Below are positions 16,567 to 25,221 of a stretch of DNA of 64,000 nt, piece by piece. Both the position numbers and the translations under genes were made by a program. Source of the DNA: Streptomyces sp. S4.7 (GTDB lineage Bacteria; Actinomycetota; Actinomycetes; Streptomycetales; Streptomycetaceae); the NCBI RefSeq assembly GCF_010384365.1, contig NZ_CP048397.1, positions 3,038,001 through 3,102,000 of the forward strand, read 5' to 3'. Every line of letters begins with the position of its first letter. The first letter of the stretch is position 1. The notes beneath the pieces are model-generated. The model worked only from the letters and a program-made list of their open reading frames with translations. It searched no databases and was not told the DNA's origin.

Positions 16567-18065
16567 CCTCCGTGCGGTGTGCCGCCCAGGAGGCGCTCCA
16601 CGGCCGCCCGCGCGTTGACGCGGGCCGAGCCGTACGTCACCACCGTGTTGGCCGCCAGCGCGTCCACGGCGTGCGGCCAGCCCGTGAGGACGACGACGGC
16701 GTCCGGGCGGCGGGCGACGATCTCGCGCAGCAGCGCGGTCTCCTCCGCGTCCCGGTGCGGCTCCCGCGCGAGGACGACCACGGGGCGCTCGCCCGCACCC
16801 TGGAGTGCGGTGTCCGCGCGGACCGCGGTCGGGCCTTCGGCGGGTACGCCGGTGATGATGAGGCCCGGCATGGCCTCGGCGAGCAGCCGGTTCAGATGCG
16901 GTGCGCGGCTGCCGGAGGCGTGGTTGACGCGCTGTCGCAGGTCGATCACGTAAGGTGCCGGTCCGAGCGCCACGTTGCCGCGTACCCGCAGAGCGGCGCG
17001 GGCCACCGCGAACGGCAGCTCGTCCTCTTTGGGAGGCGGGGGTGTGGCGCGGGCGCTGCCGATCCACTCCGCCAGCTCCCGGGCCCGCCGTCCGGCCTCC
17101 GCGAGCCGCCGCGTGGGCAGTTCGCCGGTGGCCACGGCGTCGAGGAGCGCGTCGCGCGCCGTCGTATAGGCGCTCTCGGCGGCCTCCGCGCTGTCCGGGT
17201 TGCCCAGGCAGAGCAGGTCGGCGCCGCCGAGGACCGCCTGGACGCAGGCGGGGCCGAAGCCCGGGTCGGCCAGGACGGCGCCCATGTCGAGCGCGTCCGT
17301 GACGATGGCGCCGGTGAAGCCCAGCTCCTCTCGGGCCAGCCGGGCGGCCTCGGCGTTCAGTGAGGCCGGGGCGTCGCCGAACGGGCGGGCCGTGATGTGC
17401 CCGGTCATCAGACAGCGGCTGCCCGCCTCGATCGCGGCGGCGAACGGCAGCAGGTCGCGCTGTCGGAGCAGGTCGAGGTCGGCGTCCAGCTGCGGCACCC
17501 GCAGGTGCGAGTCGACGGCCGTGTCGCCGTGGCCGGGGAAGTGCTTGGCGCAGGCCGCGACACCGGCGGACTGGAGGCCGGTGACGTACGCGGCGGAGTG
17601 CCTGGCCACGTGGGCGGCGTCGGCGCCGAAGGACCGGATGCCGATCACCGGGTTGTCCGGGTTCGCGTTGACGTCGACGTCCGGTGCGAGGTTCAGGTCG
17701 ATGCCCGCCGCGCGCAGGTCGTGGCCGATGGCGCGGGCGATCCGTTCGGTGACGTCGGTGTCGTCGACCTCGCCGAGCGCCCCGTTGCCGGGGTACGAGG
17801 AGCCGGTCGCCGCCTCCAGGCGGGTGACGTCGCCGCCCTCCTCGTCGCTCGCGACGATCAGGTCGGCGCGACGGGTGTGCAGGGCGGCCGAGAGCGCGGC
17901 TGCGGTCGCGGGGTCGGGCACGTTGTGCGCGAAGTACACGACGCCCGCGAGTCCGTCGTCCACGGCGCCGAGCAGCCACGGGGGCGGCTCGGTGCCGTGG
18001 AAACCGGGCAGCAGGACGGAGTTGACCAGGCGCAGCTCTCCGTCCCGGGAGTCCCCGGGGCTCAT
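16563..18065 (-). CDS. GH3 beta-N-acetylhexosaminidase (NagZ-like)
   Basis: 500 residues. The N-terminal ~340 form the GH3 barrel with SDEEGGDVTRLEA, the hallmark KHFPGHGDTAVDSH (the His/Asp pair is the general acid/base of the NagZ subgroup) and the nucleophile region IVTDALDMGAV. A C-terminal alpha/beta domain follows. No signal peptide is seen, so it should act in the cytosol on imported N-acetylglucosamine-containing oligosaccharides or muropeptides. Its ATG overlaps the stop of the upstream permease (ATGA), so it is translated with the ABC importer and probably degrades what that imports. Confidence 0.9.
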   Translation of the reverse strand: MSPGDSRDGELRLVNSVLLPGFHGTEPPPWLLGAVDDGLAGVVYFAHNVPDPATAAALSAALHTRRADLIVASDEEGGDVTRLEAATGSSYPGNGALGEVDDTDVTERIARAIGHDLRAAGIDLNLAPDVDVNANPDNPVIGIRSFGADAAHVARHSAAYVTGLQSAGVAACAKHFPGHGDTAVDSHLRVPQLDADLDLLRQRDLLPFAAAIEAGSRCLMTGHITARPFGDAPASLNAEAARLAREELGFTGAIVTDALDMGAVLADPGFGPACVQAVLGGADLLCLGNPDSAEAAESAYTTARDALLDAVATGELPTRRLAEAGRRARELAEWIGSARATPPPPKEDELPFAVARAALRVRGNVALGPAPYVIDLRQRVNHASGSRAPHLNRLLAEAMPGLIITGVPAEGPTAVRADTALQGAGERPVVVLAREPHRDAEETALLREIVARRPDAVVVLTGWPHAVDALAANTVVTYGSARVNARAAVERLLGGTPHGG

Positions 18066-18889
18066 CCCTTGACCGCCCCGGCCGCCAGCCCGGAGGCCAG
18101 CCGCCGCTGCACGATGATGAAGAAGATCAGCACCGGCAGTGTGATGAGGGTGGAGCCGGCCATGACCGGGCCCCAGGACGTGGAGTTCTCGCCGAAGAAC
18201 TGGAACAGCCCGACGGCGGCGGTGTACTTGGAGCCGTCCTTCATGAAGGTGTACGCGAAGACGAACTCGTTCCAGGCGGTGATGAAGGCGAACACGCTGG
18301 TGGCGACGAGGCCCGGCGCGACCAGCGGCAGCAGGACGGACCAGAACATCCGGGGCCACGAGCAGCCGTCCAGATACGCGGCCTCCTCGACCTCCTTGGG
18401 CACGGTCGCGACGAAGCCGCGCAGCGTCCAGATCGCGAACGGCAGCGACAGCGCGATGTAGACGACGGTCAGCCCGATGAGGCTGTTCAGCAGCTCGTAG
18501 TCCCGCATCTGTAGGAAGAGGGGGATGACGAGCGCCTCCAGCGGGACCATCTGCACGATCAGCACCATGATCAGCACCGAGGTGCGGAACCGGAAGCGGA
18601 AGCGCGCGACGGCCACGGCGGCGAACAGCGCCAGCAGCCCGGACACCAGGATCGTGCCGAGTCCCACGATCAGCGAGTTGGTCAGGAACTGGCCGAAGTT
18701 GCCGCGGTCGAAGATGTAGCTGAAGTGCTCGCCGCTGATCCCGCTCGGCAGGACGTCGGCGCCGCGCGTGATGGCGTTCGGGTCGAGCGCGGTGCTCACC
18801 ATCCAGTACACCGGGAAAAGTGTGAAGACCAGCAGCGCGAACACCGCGACAGCGAGCCCGATCCGCCCGGCGGTCGTCGTGCGGGTCAC
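18062..18889 (-). CDS. Carbohydrate ABC transporter permease (MalG type)
   Basis: 275 residues with six hydrophobic segments and the EAA loop EEAAYLDGCSWPRMFWSVLLPL that docks onto the ATPase. It overlaps the upstream permease by 4 bp (ATGA) and the downstream GH3 gene by 4 bp. With its partner it forms the membrane channel of a CUT1 importer. There is no ATPase gene beside it; in Streptomyces such importers commonly borrow the shared ATPase MsiK. Confidence 0.92.
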   Translation of the reverse strand: MTRTTTAGRIGLAVAVFALLVFTLFPVYWMVSTALDPNAITRGADVLPSGISGEHFSYIFDRGNFGQFLTNSLIVGLGTILVSGLLALFAAVAVARFRFRFRTSVLIMVLIVQMVPLEALVIPLFLQMRDYELLNSLIGLTVVYIALSLPFAIWTLRGFVATVPKEVEEAAYLDGCSWPRMFWSVLLPLVAPGLVATSVFAFITAWNEFVFAYTFMKDGSKYTAAVGLFQFFGENSTSWGPVMAGSTLITLPVLIFFIIVQRRLASGLAAGAVKG

Positions 18890-19896
18890 AGCTCGTCACT
18901 CTCCTTGAAGAGGGTTCGGATGTAGACGATGGTGATCAGCAGCAGGAGCAGCGTCAGGAGTACGGCGGTGGCCGCGCCCGCGCCGTAGTCGTTCAGGGCG
19001 AACGCCTGCTGGTAGGACCACACGCCCAGGTTGAGGACCTCTTCGTTGCTGCCCGCGCCGCCCGGCATCAGGTAGATCTGGGTGAAGACCTTGAAGTCCC
19101 AGATGGTCGACAGGATGGTGACGACGAGGAAGATCGGCTTGATGGTGGGCACGGTGATCTTCCAGAACCGCTGCCAGGCGTTCGCGCCGTCGATCATCCC
19201 CGCCTCGTACAGCTCCTTGGGGATGGTCAGCAGCCCCGCGAGCACGGTGATGGCGACGAACGGGAAGCCGTGGTGCACCACGTTGAGGGTGGCGATGGCG
19301 TAGAAGGACAGCCGCTCGGTGAACCAGTTCGTGGTCTCGGGGTCGATCAGTCCGAGCGAGCCGGCGAGCTGGCTCATCATTCCGTCGCCCGCCGAGAACA
19401 GCCAGACCCAGACGTAGGTGCCGGTGACGGCGGGCATCGCCCAGGCCGCCATGATCGCGGTGGAGCAGATGACCCGCCAGGTGGTGCCGAGCCGCTGGAG
19501 CAGCAGGGCGGCGAGGGTGCCGAGCGCGACGGTCAGCGCCACGCAGGCGACCGCGAAGAACACGGTGTTGGGCAGGACCGTGCGCCACAGGGCGCCGTCG
19601 GTGAGCAGGTCCTTGTAGTGGTCGAAGCCGGTGTAGGTGCCGACTCCGCCGCCGAACTTCACCTCGTAGTCCTGGACGGACAGGATGCCGACCTTGATCA
19701 GCGGCCACAGGAGCAGCCCGGCCAGCACCACGAGGGAGGGCAGGAGCAGCAGCCAGGGGCGGGTGGTGCGGCCGAGCTGCTTGCGGCGCAGCGTCGGGCT
19801 CGGGCGCGGCCCGCGTGGCCGCGACGACTTCACAGGGGAGGTCGCCGCGGCCACGTCGTCGTGCGCCGGGTCTTCGATGACCGACTCAGGAGGCAA
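18886..19896 (-). CDS. Carbohydrate ABC transporter permease (MalF type)
   Basis: 336 residues. About 45 polar residues precede the first membrane segment (RPWLLLLPSLVVLAGLLLWPLI); six segments follow, with the EAA loop YEAGMIDGANAWQRFWKITVPTIKP. It forms a heterodimer with the next permease. Its start overlaps the end of the binding-protein gene by 11 bp, so the three transporter genes and the hexosaminidase are one operon. Confidence 0.92.
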   Translation of the reverse strand: MPPESVIEDPAHDDVAAATSPVKSSRPRGPRPSPTLRRKQLGRTTRPWLLLLPSLVVLAGLLLWPLIKVGILSVQDYEVKFGGGVGTYTGFDHYKDLLTDGALWRTVLPNTVFFAVACVALTVALGTLAALLLQRLGTTWRVICSTAIMAAWAMPAVTGTYVWVWLFSAGDGMMSQLAGSLGLIDPETTNWFTERLSFYAIATLNVVHHGFPFVAITVLAGLLTIPKELYEAGMIDGANAWQRFWKITVPTIKPIFLVVTILSTIWDFKVFTQIYLMPGGAGSNEEVLNLGVWSYQQAFALNDYGAGAATAVLLTLLLLLITIVYIRTLFKESDEL

Positions 19897-21175
19897 AGAT
19901 CTTGTCCATCTCCTCGGCGGCCTGGTCCGCGGCCTCCTGCACGGTCTGCTTGTCCGTCAGGATCGACTGGATCATCTTCGTGACGACCTGGGTGGCCTGG
20001 ATCTGGCCGTACGCGGGCGTCTTGGGCACGGTGGCGCCGGCCTCGGTCATCTGCTTGGCGAACGGCGCGACGAGCGGGTCGTTCTTCGCCTGGACCTCCT
20101 TGAGGAGGGAGTTCTGTCCGGGGAAGTAGTTCGTCTGCTCGGCCCACTTGGTGGCGAACTCACCGGTGGTGACCAGCTTGACGTACTCCCAGGCCAGGTC
20201 CTGGTTCTCGCCCTTGAAGGTGGAGAGGTAGGAGCCTCCCAAGAAGGACTTGCTCATCCCGCCGGTCTCACCCGGGATGGGCGCCGCGGCGAGCTTGCCC
20301 TCGAGGTCGGGGGCGGCCTGGACGAACGCCTTGGGCGTCCAGTTGCCGGAGAGGGACATCGCGATCTTCCCCTTCTGGAAGTCGGTCGCCACCTCCTTCT
20401 CGGTCCAGGTGGTGACCTTCGCCGGGGACAGCTTGTCCTTCTTCGCGAGGTCGGTGTAGTACGTGATGCCCTTGACCGACTCCGGGGAGTTGATGCCGGA
20501 CTTCCACTTGCCGCCCTCGTCGACGGCCAGTTCGCCGCCGGCGCCCCAGACGAACGGGGTCGCGAACATCTCCGCGCCGCCCGCGACCGGGAAGGAGATC
20601 ATGCCCGGCTCCTTCTCCTTCAGGACCAGCGCGGTGTCGCGCAGTTCCTTCCAGGTGGTCGGGGCCTTGAGGTTGTGCTTCTCGAAGACGTCCTTGCGGT
20701 AGAGGAGACCGCGGACGCCGGCGTACCAGGGCATGCCGTACTGCTTGCCGTCCAGCGTGCCCGCGTCGGCCAGGCCCTCGACGAGGTCGTCGCCCAGCCC
20801 GGAGTCCTTCACCTTGTCGGTCACGTCAACGAGTCCGCCGGTCTCGGCGAACTGCGGGATCCAGGTGGTGCCGACCTCGGCGACGTCGGGGACCTGGCTC
20901 GGTCCGCCCTCGATCGCGGTGGTGAACTTCTTCTGCGCGGTGGCCCACTGCTGGTACTCGACCTTGACCGTGGCGCCCGTCTTCTTCTTGAAGGCCGCGG
21001 CGACCTCGTTGAAGAAGGGCTTGGGGTCCGGGTTGGTCCCCTCCATGATCCATACGGTCAGGGTCTTGCCCTTGCCCGACGTTTCGCCGCCGTCGCCGCC
21101 CGAGTCCCCACTGCCGCAGGCAGAGAGTCCGAGCGCCATGGTGACGACAAAGGCCCCGATGACATGTTTCCGCAT
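19886..21175 (-). CDS. Sugar-binding lipoprotein of the ABC importer
   Basis: 429 residues. A signal peptide (MRKHVIGAFVVTMALG) ends in the lipobox LSAC, so Cys20 should be lipidated and hold the protein on the outer face of the membrane. A Gly/Ser/Asp linker (GSGDSGGDGGETSGKG) leads to an SBP_bac_1 fold (TLTVWIMEGTNPDPKPFFNEV ... VPDVAEVGTTWIPQF). It captures an oligosaccharide for the two permeases. The DasR-like site upstream and the GH3 hexosaminidase at the end of the operon point to chitooligosaccharides or other GlcNAc-containing sugars. The first gene of the operon. Confidence 0.92.
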   Translation of the reverse strand: MRKHVIGAFVVTMALGLSACGSGDSGGDGGETSGKGKTLTVWIMEGTNPDPKPFFNEVAAAFKKKTGATVKVEYQQWATAQKKFTTAIEGGPSQVPDVAEVGTTWIPQFAETGGLVDVTDKVKDSGLGDDLVEGLADAGTLDGKQYGMPWYAGVRGLLYRKDVFEKHNLKAPTTWKELRDTALVLKEKEPGMISFPVAGGAEMFATPFVWGAGGELAVDEGGKWKSGINSPESVKGITYYTDLAKKDKLSPAKVTTWTEKEVATDFQKGKIAMSLSGNWTPKAFVQAAPDLEGKLAAAPIPGETGGMSKSFLGGSYLSTFKGENQDLAWEYVKLVTTGEFATKWAEQTNYFPGQNSLLKEVQAKNDPLVAPFAKQMTEAGATVPKTPAYGQIQATQVVTKMIQSILTDKQTVQEAADQAAEEMDKIFAS

Positions 21176-21190
21176 GGCCGCTCCCTAACA

Positions 21191-21206
21191 GGATGTCTAG
21201 ACCACA
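21191..21206 (-). promoter_or_regulatory. DasR-responsive element (dre)-like operator
   Basis: The plus-strand 16-mer GGATGTCTAGACCACA contains GTCTAGACCA, matching the core of the dre consensus ACTGGTCTAGACCACT (11/16 overall). It sits 16-31 bp before the start of the sugar-binding lipoprotein gene and just downstream of the predicted -10, a position where a repressor would block transcription. Confidence 0.72.
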
Positions 21207-21208
21207 GG

Positions 21209-21237
21209 AACGTACGGAGCCCCGATTGCCCGGTCAA
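21209..21237 (-). promoter_or_regulatory. Promoter of the sugar importer operon
   Basis: On the minus strand: TTGACC, 17 bases, TACGTT. Both boxes fit the Streptomyces vegetative consensus (TTGAC-N17-TANNNT). The dre-like site follows immediately downstream. Confidence 0.65.
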
Positions 21238-21322
21238 GTGCCATTGGCCAGGGGATGTCGAACCGTTGCCTATCTGAACCCGTCTGCCATTGGGCCGACC
21301 ACTGGCGGAGTATCGGGGTGGG

Positions 21323-22105
21323 TCAGCCGAACTGCAGCGACCGTTTGGCCAGTCCCATCCAGAAGCCGTCGATGACGTTCCGTACGGTGTCCAGCTCCTC
21401 CTCGGCGGCGCCGAGCGTCACGAACAGGGGCGCGAAGTGCTCGGTGCGCGGGTGGGCGAGCTGCCCGGCGGGGGACTTGCGCGTGAAGTCGAGCAGGGCG
21501 TCGACGTCCCGCGCGAGCAGCGCCTCGCGGCCCCAGGCGTCGAACTCGGCCGACCAGCCCGGCACTCCGGGGCCCGCATGGCGCAGCGCGGCCAGGTTGT
21601 GCGTGAAGAAGCCGCTGCCGACGACGAGGACGCCCTCGTCGCGCAGCGGGGCGAGCTTGCGGCCGATCGCGAGGAGTTCGTTCGGGTCGAGCGTCGGCAT
21701 GGAGATCTGGAGTACGGGGATGTCGGCGCCGGGGAACATCTCGACCAGCGGGACATAGGCGCCGTGGTCCAGCCCACGGTCGGGGACGCGCTGTACGGGG
21801 GTGCCGGGGCCGCGGAGCAGTTTCTCGACGGAGTCGGCGAGGTCCGGGGCACCGGGGGCGGCGTACCGGACCCGGTAGTAGTGCTCGGGGAAGCCCCAGA
21901 AGTCGTAGACCAGCGGCAGGGTCTCGGTGGCGCCGAGGGCGAGGGGGGCTTCCTCCCAGTGGGCTGAGACCATCAGGATCGCTCTGGGCCGCGGCAGTTC
22001 GGCGGACCATGCGGCGAGCTGTCCGGGCCACACCGGGTCGTCGGCGAGGGGAGGGGCCCCGTGGGAGAAATAGAGGGCGGGCATGCGCTCCGCTGTGCTG
22101 GCCAT
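21323..22105 (-). CDS. Class III extradiol ring-cleavage dioxygenase (YgiD/4,5-DOPA dioxygenase-like)
   Basis: 260 residues of the LigB family. Metal-binding His residues can be seen at the start of the fold (LYFSHGAPP), in the VSAHWEE segment, in the GLDHGAYVPL motif and near FTHNLAAL. The family opens catechol-type rings next to the hydroxyls (DOPA in plants and E. coli YgiD), using one Zn or Fe ion. ATG 22105 has AGGGAG 5 bases before it; the frame runs open far upstream but that part is a shadow of the MarR gene. It is divergent from a MarR regulator and probably under its control, which would suggest a role against phenolic compounds. Confidence 0.88.
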   Translation of the reverse strand: MASTAERMPALYFSHGAPPLADDPVWPGQLAAWSAELPRPRAILMVSAHWEEAPLALGATETLPLVYDFWGFPEHYYRVRYAAPGAPDLADSVEKLLRGPGTPVQRVPDRGLDHGAYVPLVEMFPGADIPVLQISMPTLDPNELLAIGRKLAPLRDEGVLVVGSGFFTHNLAALRHAGPGVPGWSAEFDAWGREALLARDVDALLDFTRKSPAGQLAHPRTEHFAPLFVTLGAAEEELDTVRNVIDGFWMGLAKRSLQFG

Positions 22106-22136
22106 GGCGTCTCCCTGCCGGATTCCGGTGATCTGC

Positions 22137-22192
22137 TTGAACTTTAAAACACTTACCCGACTGACTTTACGTCCATCTAGTTCAACTTTCAA
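22137..22192. promoter_or_regulatory. AT-rich divergent control region with TTGAAC/GTTCAA inverted repeat
   Basis: TTGAAC at 22137-22142 faces GTTCAA at 22180-22185. On the minus strand TTGAAA (22187-22192), 17 bases, TAAAGT (22164-22169) forms a good promoter for the dioxygenase gene. The inverted repeat brackets that -10, so MarR bound here could repress both genes. The stretch is strikingly AT-rich for this genome. Confidence 0.6.
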
Positions 22193-22213
22193 GGAGCGCG
22201 TAGGGTGGAGAGC

Positions 22214-22711
22214 ATGGGCAGTGAAGACCGGCCACGCTGGCTCAGCGCCGAGGAGCAGGGCGTCTGGCAGGCGTATCTCCAGGCCACCACGCTGCTGGAG
22301 GACCATCTCGACCGCCAGTTGCAGCGCGACGCGGGGATGCCGCACATCTACTACGCCCTGCTCGTGCACCTTGCCCGCGCCCCGCACCACCGGCTGCGGA
22401 TGACCCGGCTCGCCCAGAACGCCAAGATCACCCGGTCCCGGCTCTCGCACGCGATAGCGCGGCTGGAGCGACACGGCTGGGTACGCCGCGAGGACTGTCC
22501 CTCCGACAAGCGCGGGCAGAACGCGATTCTCACGGCCGAGGGCGAAGAGGTGCTGCGGCGGTCGGCGCCCGGCCATGTCGCCGCCGTACGGCAGGCGATC
22601 TTCGACCGGCTCGGCCCCGAGCAGGTGACCCAGCTCGGGGAGATCATGCGGGTGCTGGCGGAGGGGCTCCAGCCGGACGGTTCGGACGCGGATCTGCCCT
22701 GGCGCCGCTGA
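22214..22711 (+). CDS. MarR-family transcriptional regulator
   Basis: 165 residues. The winged helix is visible at ~60-115 (RMTRLAQNAKITRSRLSHAIARLERHGWVRREDCPSDKRGQNAILTAEG), flanked by the helices of the dimer interface. ATG 22214 has GGAG 5 bases upstream. Divergent from the extradiol dioxygenase, with an inverted repeat between them. MarR proteins of this type usually release DNA on binding a phenolic ligand; that is inferred for this pair. Confidence 0.88.
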   Translation: MGSEDRPRWLSAEEQGVWQAYLQATTLLEDHLDRQLQRDAGMPHIYYALLVHLARAPHHRLRMTRLAQNAKITRSRLSHAIARLERHGWVRREDCPSDKRGQNAILTAEGEEVLRRSAPGHVAAVRQAIFDRLGPEQVTQLGEIMRVLAEGLQPDGSDADLPWRR

Positions 22712-22758
22712 GGGACAGCGACGCCAGGGCAGTCCTTCGCCGGGCAGTCCTTCGCCGG

Positions 22759-22777
22759 GGCACCGGAGACCGGTGCC
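22759..22777. terminator. Terminator hairpin between MarR gene and DHA2 pump
   Basis: GGCACCGG, AGA, CCGGTGCC: a perfect 8-bp stem with a 3-base loop between two convergent genes. Just before it the 15-mer GGGCAGTCCTTCGCC occurs twice in tandem (about 22728-22757). Confidence 0.65.
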
Positions 22778-22782
22778 GACGG

Positions 22783-24330
22783 TCAGTGCATGGCCACCGG
22801 GATCTGGACGTCCTCGGCCGAGGCGTCGGCGCCCTCGCCCTCGGCCACCCGGGTGCTCCCCGGACGGCCGGTGTTGATGAAGGTGAAAGCGATACCGGCG
22901 GCGATCACCAGGATGCCGACCGCCCACCAGATGGCGCTCGCGTATCCGTGCACCATGGCCTGGAGCTCCAGGAACTTCGGGTTGTTCGCACCCGACGCGT
23001 TGGCCGCGACGTACGCGGTCGTGGCGGATGCGGCCACGGTGTTCAGCAGCGCCGTACCGATCGCGCCGCCGACCTGCTGCGAGGTGTTGACCATCGCCGA
23101 GGCGACGCCCGCGTCACGCGGCTCGATGCCGTGCGTCGCGAGGGACATGGCCGGCATGAACGCCGTACCCATACCGAGACCGAGCAGCAGCAGCGCCGGC
23201 AGGATCAGACCGGGGTACGAGGTGTCGAGCGACAGCCGCGTCAGCAGCAGCATGCCGGTCGCGCCGACCAGGAAGCCGGGGCCCATCAGCAGCCTCGGCG
23301 GCACCCGGGTCATCAGCCGGGCGCCGATCTGGGTGGAGCCCGTGATCATGCCGACGATCATCGGCAGGAACGCGAAGCCGGTCTGGACCGGCGAGTAGCC
23401 CTTCACGACCTGGAGGTAGTAGGTCAGGAAGAGGAACAGACCGAACATGCCGATGATGGCCAGACCCAGCGAGAGGTAGACACCGCCGCGGTTGCGCTCC
23501 ATCAGGACGCGCGGGGGCAGCAGCGGGGACTTCACCCGCGCCTCCACCGCGACGAACGCGGCCAGCAGGACGGCCGACGCGACGAACATCCCGATGGTGG
23601 TCGGGTCGGACCAGCCCTCGGACTCGGCGCGCGTGAAGCCGTACACCAGCGCCACCAGGCCCAGCGTGGACAGGACGACGCCGGGGATGTCGAGCGGGTT
23701 GCGGTTACGGCCGCCCGCGGGCTCCCGGATCACGAAGTAGGCGCCCGCGGCGGCCACGAGCGCGAACGGGATGTTGACGAAGAAGGTCCAGCGCCAGTCC
23801 AGGTACTCGGTGAGGAATCCGCCGAGGATCAGACCGACGGCGCCACCGCCACCGGCGATCGCACCGAAGATGCCGAACGCCTTGGCGCGCTCCTTGGGAT
23901 CGCCGAACGTCACGGCGAGCAGCGAGAGGGCGGCCGGTGCGAGCAGCGCGCCGAACGCGCCCTGGAGGGCGCGCGAGCCGAGCAGCATGGCCTCGCTGGT
24001 GGCGGCGCCGCCGATGGCGGACGCGGCGGCGAAGCCGAGCAGGCCGACGGTGAAGGTGCGCTTGCGTCCCCACAGGTCGGCGATGCGTCCGCCGAAGAGC
24101 AGCAGACCGCCGAAGGCGAGCGCGTACGCGGTGATGACCCACTGGCGGTTGCCGTCCGATATCCCCAGATCCTGCTGGGCGGAGGGCAGCGCGATGTTCA
24201 CGATGGTCGCGTCGAGCACGACCATCAGCTGGGCCAGGGCGATGAACACCAGGGCTTTCCAGCGATTGGGATCAGGGACCGAATCGGGGACCCATGGGTC
24301 CGGGAGCCGGGTCTCGGCTGTTTTTGACAT
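22783..24330 (-). CDS. MFS efflux pump, DHA2 (EmrB/QacA) type
   Basis: 515 residues with about 14 hydrophobic segments. It carries AQLMVVLDATIVNIALPSAQ (TM1), GGRIADLWGRKRTFT (motif A) and GAVGLILGGFLTEYL (motif C). The C-terminal ~25 residues are a polar tail. A drug or metabolite exporter driven by protons. A TetR gene lies 240 bp upstream on the same strand; shared GGGGACGC-type sequences before both genes (24371-24380 region and 25258-25312) suggest that TetR controls this pump. Confidence 0.9.
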   Translation of the reverse strand: MSKTAETRLPDPWVPDSVPDPNRWKALVFIALAQLMVVLDATIVNIALPSAQQDLGISDGNRQWVITAYALAFGGLLLFGGRIADLWGRKRTFTVGLLGFAAASAIGGAATSEAMLLGSRALQGAFGALLAPAALSLLAVTFGDPKERAKAFGIFGAIAGGGGAVGLILGGFLTEYLDWRWTFFVNIPFALVAAAGAYFVIREPAGGRNRNPLDIPGVVLSTLGLVALVYGFTRAESEGWSDPTTIGMFVASAVLLAAFVAVEARVKSPLLPPRVLMERNRGGVYLSLGLAIIGMFGLFLFLTYYLQVVKGYSPVQTGFAFLPMIVGMITGSTQIGARLMTRVPPRLLMGPGFLVGATGMLLLTRLSLDTSYPGLILPALLLLGLGMGTAFMPAMSLATHGIEPRDAGVASAMVNTSQQVGGAIGTALLNTVAASATTAYVAANASGANNPKFLELQAMVHGYASAIWWAVGILVIAAGIAFTFINTGRPGSTRVAEGEGADASAEDVQIPVAMH

Positions 24331-24436
24331 GGGTGAGTCCGCCTATGCGTACGAAGAGTTCATAACGGACGCGGGGACGCACTGGTCGGCCCTACGCGCT
24401 GGTTACGGGTTACTGGTTCGGGAGAATCCGGCCGAC

Positions 24437-24466
24437 GTGGTCGTGATCGTGGTCGTGGTCGTGGTC
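24437..24466. repeat. GTGGTC hexamer array
   Basis: Five hexamers in tandem (GTGGTC, GTGATC, then GTGGTC three times) within the 240-bp gap between the MFS pump and the TetR gene. Scattered GTGGT words continue for another 60 bp. No gene is seen in the gap. Confidence 0.6.
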
Positions 24467-24570
24467 GCCGGTGGATGTCAGACGCGTGGTCTGCGTGGTG
24501 TGAGTGGTGTACGTGGTCGACAGAAGTCCTTGGTCCGGAAGTTCTTGGCCCGGGGGCGCGTCACACGTCG

Positions 24571-25221
24571 TCATCGACCGTGGCGCAGATCCTCCAGAGT
24601 CGCCGCCGCACCCGGCAGCTCGGAGCGCGCGGGCGCCTCCAGGCCGTCGAGGAACAGCTGTAGATGCCGGTGGGTGAAGCGGTCGATGTTCAGGCAACCG
24701 GTACCGGGCAGCGGACGGGTGAGCTGGGAGAGCGCGACCATCAGGTCACCGACCGCGACGTCGGTGCGCAGCCTGCCCGCCGCGCGTGCCTTCTCCATGA
24801 GGTCTTCCACAGCCGCTTCGAGGCGTTCGCGTTCCGCGTGCAGATGAGGAAGGTCTCCGTTGAAGCTGCCGGAGAGGAGCGGGCACAGGGCGCCGATCCG
24901 CTCGTCGGCCGCCGCGTGGACGAAGCGGCTGAGCGCCACGAACGGGTCGCTCTCCTCGGCCGCCATCCGCTCGGCCTGGTCCGCGGTGCGCGCCATGACG
25001 GAGTGCACCACGTCCAGGATGAGCGCGGAACGGTCGGGGAAGTGGCGGTAGAGGGTCGCGTTGCCGACGCCGGCACGCCGCGCGATCTCGTCGAGCGGCA
25101 CGTCGGGACCCGACTCCACGAGGATTTCACGGGCCGCCGCCACGATGCGCTCCCTGTTGCGCAGAGCGTCCGCTCGCGGACGCGGGACGCGGCGCGTTTC
25201 GGATTCGGCAGCGGTGGTCAC
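24571..25221 (-). CDS. TetR-family transcriptional regulator
   Basis: 216 residues. The N-terminal helix-turn-helix is clear (ADALRNRERIVAAAREILVESGPDVPLDEIARRAGVGNATLYRHFPDRSALI, residues ~17-68); the rest is the helical ligand-binding/dimer domain with the TetR_C-type SQLTRPLPGTGC segment. GTG 25221 follows AAGGG. Upstream, CGTCCCCGTTTT (25260-25271) and AAACGGGGAAGGCGTCCCCGG (25287-25307 region) form inverted copies that probably are its operator. It likely represses itself and the MFS pump downstream. Confidence 0.88.
   Translation of the reverse strand: MTTAAESETRRVPRPRADALRNRERIVAAAREILVESGPDVPLDEIARRAGVGNATLYRHFPDRSALILDVVHSVMARTADQAERMAAEESDPFVALSRFVHAAADERIGALCPLLSGSFNGDLPHLHAERERLEAAVEDLMEKARAAGRLRTDVAVGDLMVALSQLTRPLPGTGCLNIDRFTHRHLQLFLDGLEAPARSELPGAAATLEDLRHGR

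Noticed and set aside
24437-24466. GTGGTC hexamers as a CRISPR-like array
   Set aside because: Simple tandem hexamers without spacers; no cas genes in the window.
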